Positions 62,345 through 64,000 of a stretch of DNA of 64,000 nt are shown piece after piece. The stretch's first letter is position 1; every line of letters begins with the position of its first letter. The DNA comes from Sporosarcina aquimarina (GTDB taxonomy: Bacteria; Bacillota; Bacilli; Bacillales_A; Planococcaceae), in contig NZ_JACLBZ010000029.1 in NCBI RefSeq assembly GCF_019748715.1, positions 61,362 through 125,361 on the forward strand, written 5' to 3'. The notes beneath the pieces were generated by a model. The model was given only the letters and a program-made list of their open reading frames with translations. It did no database searches and was not told the DNA's origin. Position numbers and translations under genes: made by a program.

Positions 62345-63490
62345 ATGTTCACACCCATTGTGTTTGCTGTGTTTTTTCTGATTATGATTTTGTTTTTCAC
62401 AGCGATTGGCCTATTCTATTTGTTATTTATGGGTTTAGTACATTATATCCCGTTAGTGATTGGGGCGGTTGTAATTTTATATATATGGATTGTAATGATG
62501 ATTTTTCACTTTTTCAATACGAAGGAGCGGAAAGTAAAGTTTGGAGCTATTGCCGGAGTAGTCTTGCTCGGTACTTCGGTTTGGCCAATTTATCAGGCTT
62601 ACAAAGATAGTATTCCAACAGTAGATGCAGAGGTTGATATCTATTATTATGAGCCTTTCTCAAAGAACTCGAAGCTTGCAGATCTAGATGAACCTGCAAC
62701 ATTGCAGCTGAAAGATCAGTTGCCAAAAATCGATGGGGCGACTGCGCTGTATCCGCTGTATGCCGCATTCACTCAGGCGGTCTACCCTGAAAAGGAATAT
62801 AGTCCGTATGATAGTGAAGTGATGGTCAATACGACACCGGAAGCGTACCAAAATTTAATTCAAGGCAAGGTAGATGTGATCTTGGCGGCAGGACCGTCCG
62901 ATGCACAACTGAAAATGGCAGAGCAAAAGGGAGTGGAATTGGAGCTGACCCCGATTGGGCGAGAAGCCTTTGTATTTTTCCTCAATCAAAAAAATCCAAT
63001 AGACAGTTTACAGTTGCAGCAAATCCAGGATATCTATGCAGGAAAGATCACCAATTGGCAAGAAGTCGGTGGGAAAAATGAACCGATCCGCGCATTTCAG
63101 CGACCCCCAGACAGCGGAAGCCAAACTGCATTGGAGCGGTTGATGGGTGACATCCCGATCATGGAAGCCCCAAAAGAAAATGTACCTGAAGGAATGGGCG
63201 GCATCATCAAAGAAGTATCGATGTATCGCAATTACAAAAATGCCATTGGGTATACATTCCGCTATTACTCAACGGAAATGGTGGGCAACGATCAGATTAA
63301 GCTGCTGGCAATTGACGGAGTAGCACCGACAAAGGAAACAATTCGTAATCACGAGTATCCGATTTCATCTGAATTTTATGCTGTGACAGCAGGGACTGAC
63401 AATCCGAACGCAAAGAGGTTCATAGATTGGATGGTGTCTCCGCAAGGACAGGAATTGGTGGAGAAAGTGGGCTATGTGCCGGTTAAGTAA
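62345..63490 (+). CDS. Membrane-anchored PstS-like substrate-binding protein
   Basis: 381 residues. Residues 1-90 contain three hydrophobic segments (FAVFFLIMILFFTAIGLFYL and following; IPLVIGAVVILYIWIVMMIF; AIAGVVLLGTSVWPIYQAY). Residues about 122-381 are a PBP-like domain related to PstS: DGATALYPLYAAF, the phosphate-loop-like DSGSQTALERLMGD and IQDIYAGKITNWQEVGGKNEPI. This is phosphate-binding protein architecture fixed to the membrane without lipobox. No Pst permeases follow, so it may sense a ligand or act in an envelope process. AAAGGAGAGAG is upstream of the ATG. Confidence 0.82.
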   Translation: MFTPIVFAVFFLIMILFFTAIGLFYLLFMGLVHYIPLVIGAVVILYIWIVMMIFHFFNTKERKVKFGAIAGVVLLGTSVWPIYQAYKDSIPTVDAEVDIYYYEPFSKNSKLADLDEPATLQLKDQLPKIDGATALYPLYAAFTQAVYPEKEYSPYDSEVMVNTTPEAYQNLIQGKVDVILAAGPSDAQLKMAEQKGVELELTPIGREAFVFFLNQKNPIDSLQLQQIQDIYAGKITNWQEVGGKNEPIRAFQRPPDSGSQTALERLMGDIPIMEAPKENVPEGMGGIIKEVSMYRNYKNAIGYTFRYYSTEMVGNDQIKLLAIDGVAPTKETIRNHEYPISSEFYAVTAGTDNPNAKRFIDWMVSPQGQELVEKVGYVPVK

Positions 63491-63521
63491 ACTTGATGGA
63501 AACAGATAGGGATGGATTGTA

Positions 63522-63824
63522 ATGAAGATCGTGATTTCAATAATTTCCAGCATGATAATAGCGACAATCCTAGGTGTGTATGGTCAGGGGTTGGCTTATT
63601 TCATGACAGAGCATGCAATAGACATTAATCCGGTGTACTATTTGACTGTGTTTACTGTGATGAGCATGTTGTTGTATATAGTCAGTTTTGTTTTAGCATA
63701 TTTAGTAATGAAGAAAGAAAAGGTGAGTGGAGGAAGTGCTGTTTTTAGTCTTCTCGTAATCAGTATCGTCGCCGTTCCGGTTTCCATGTTTTCATTTTTC
63801 GCTACGGCGATGTGGTGGGGATAA
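63522..63824 (+). CDS. Small membrane protein, third gene of the HTH/PstS-like set
   Basis: 100 residues with three hydrophobic segments (VISIISSMIIATILGVYGQG; YLTVFTVMSMLLYIVSFVL; AVFSLLVISIVAVPVSMFS). It follows the PstS-like gene by 31 bases and ends in WWG. Start ATG with AGGGATGGATTG upstream. No family recognised; co-expression with the two upstream genes is likely. Confidence 0.62.
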   Translation: MKIVISIISSMIIATILGVYGQGLAYFMTEHAIDINPVYYLTVFTVMSMLLYIVSFVLAYLVMKKEKVSGGSAVFSLLVISIVAVPVSMFSFFATAMWWG

Positions 63825-63913
63825 GATGGTGTTTTTATAATTGAAGAACTCAAGTATATTTTAATCTCAGAACTTAAAAGAGACTAAGTCAAAAAATGAG
63901 ACTGGGACAAAAG

Positions 63914-63943
63914 GATTCCAAACGATTCCAAACGATTCCAAAA
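63914..63943 (+). repeat. Short tandem repeat near the right edge
   Basis: The ten-base unit GATTCCAAAC occurs in about three copies (the third is imperfect). It follows GAGACTGGGACAAAA, a sequence I associate with a dispersed intergenic element of Firmicutes. The window ends before the element is complete. Confidence 0.5.
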
Positions 63944-64000
63944 CATTCAATCAAAGTTTTGTAAAATGGTTCGGTTTTTTCTATGCAAAGAAACTGCAAA

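Noticed and set aside
1..64000. CRISPR array, phage, integrative element or toxin-antitoxin pair
   Set aside because: No regularly spaced repeats, integrase, transposase, or paired small toxin/antitoxin genes were found.

Overview
The window reads as chromosomal DNA from a low-GC, endospore-forming Gram-positive bacterium of the Bacillales. I infer the Planococcaceae, for example Sporosarcina. The evidence is: strong AGGAGG-type ribosome binding sites before nearly every gene with TTG/GTG starts used freely; many intrinsic terminators; a CotW/CotX-type spore-coat gene pair; a near-consensus ParB (parS) site; a sigma-D promoter; and a gene set typical of Bacillales (mqo, YitT, YfmM-like ABC-F, YcgT-like reductase, YlmD-like protein). 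No rRNA, tRNA, phage, transposase or CRISPR array was seen. About 67 protein genes (one broken, one cut by the left edge) fill most of the sequence.

Layout. 1-9.6 kb: end of a Nudix gene, an SDR reductase, a DUF2798 membrane protein, DUF4317, an ECF sigma factor overlapping its probable DUF4179 anti-sigma partner, malate:quinone oxidoreductase, then a LytTR regulator carrying an ATPase-dead ABC domain in front of an ABC exporter. 9.6-16.5 kb: ECF-transporter S component, TauE-type exporter, acetaldehyde dehydrogenase with DUF779, a gene-poor 0.7-kb gap with a possible small RNA, YitT and SelO. 16.6-20.8 kb: AbgT transporter and M20 hydrolase, with an unusual regulator beside them and a 17-bp palindrome at their promoter. 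21-27 kb: two ABC transporters (one under a YtrA-type GntR repressor) and an ARE-like ABC-F gene whose leader carries a promoter, mutually exclusive hairpins and an intrinsic terminator. 27-31 kb: small genes, a patatin and a chemotaxis receptor. 31.2-37.7 kb: RpiR regulator, M20 deacylase, GNAT and an enolase-superfamily racemase, an arrangement that fits the N-succinylamino-acid racemase route from D- to L-amino acids, with a divergent peptide-binding lipoprotein. 38-41.9 kb: BCCT transporter, RidA, YfmM-like ABC-F and parS. 42-47 kb: hydroxamate-type siderophore importer divergent from a YcgT-like reductase across one shared Fur box. 47-55.6 kb: hydrolase, MOSC protein, coat proteins, a frameshifted lactate oxidase, small membrane proteins, a second GntR-ABC operon and a DDAH-like enzyme. 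55.7-64 kb: selD-mnmH, MFS transporter, PepSY protein, free-Met sulfoxide reductase, NSS transporter, and an HTH regulator with a 30-bp palindrome in front of a membrane-anchored PstS-like protein.

The best candidates for new biology are the ABC-F attenuator, the XRE/membrane PstS-like cassette, the dead-ABC/LytTR regulator, the probable small RNA at 13.45-13.54 kb and the tandem hairpins at 50.88-50.94 kb. Functions are assigned by reading motifs and context; no database search was possible.
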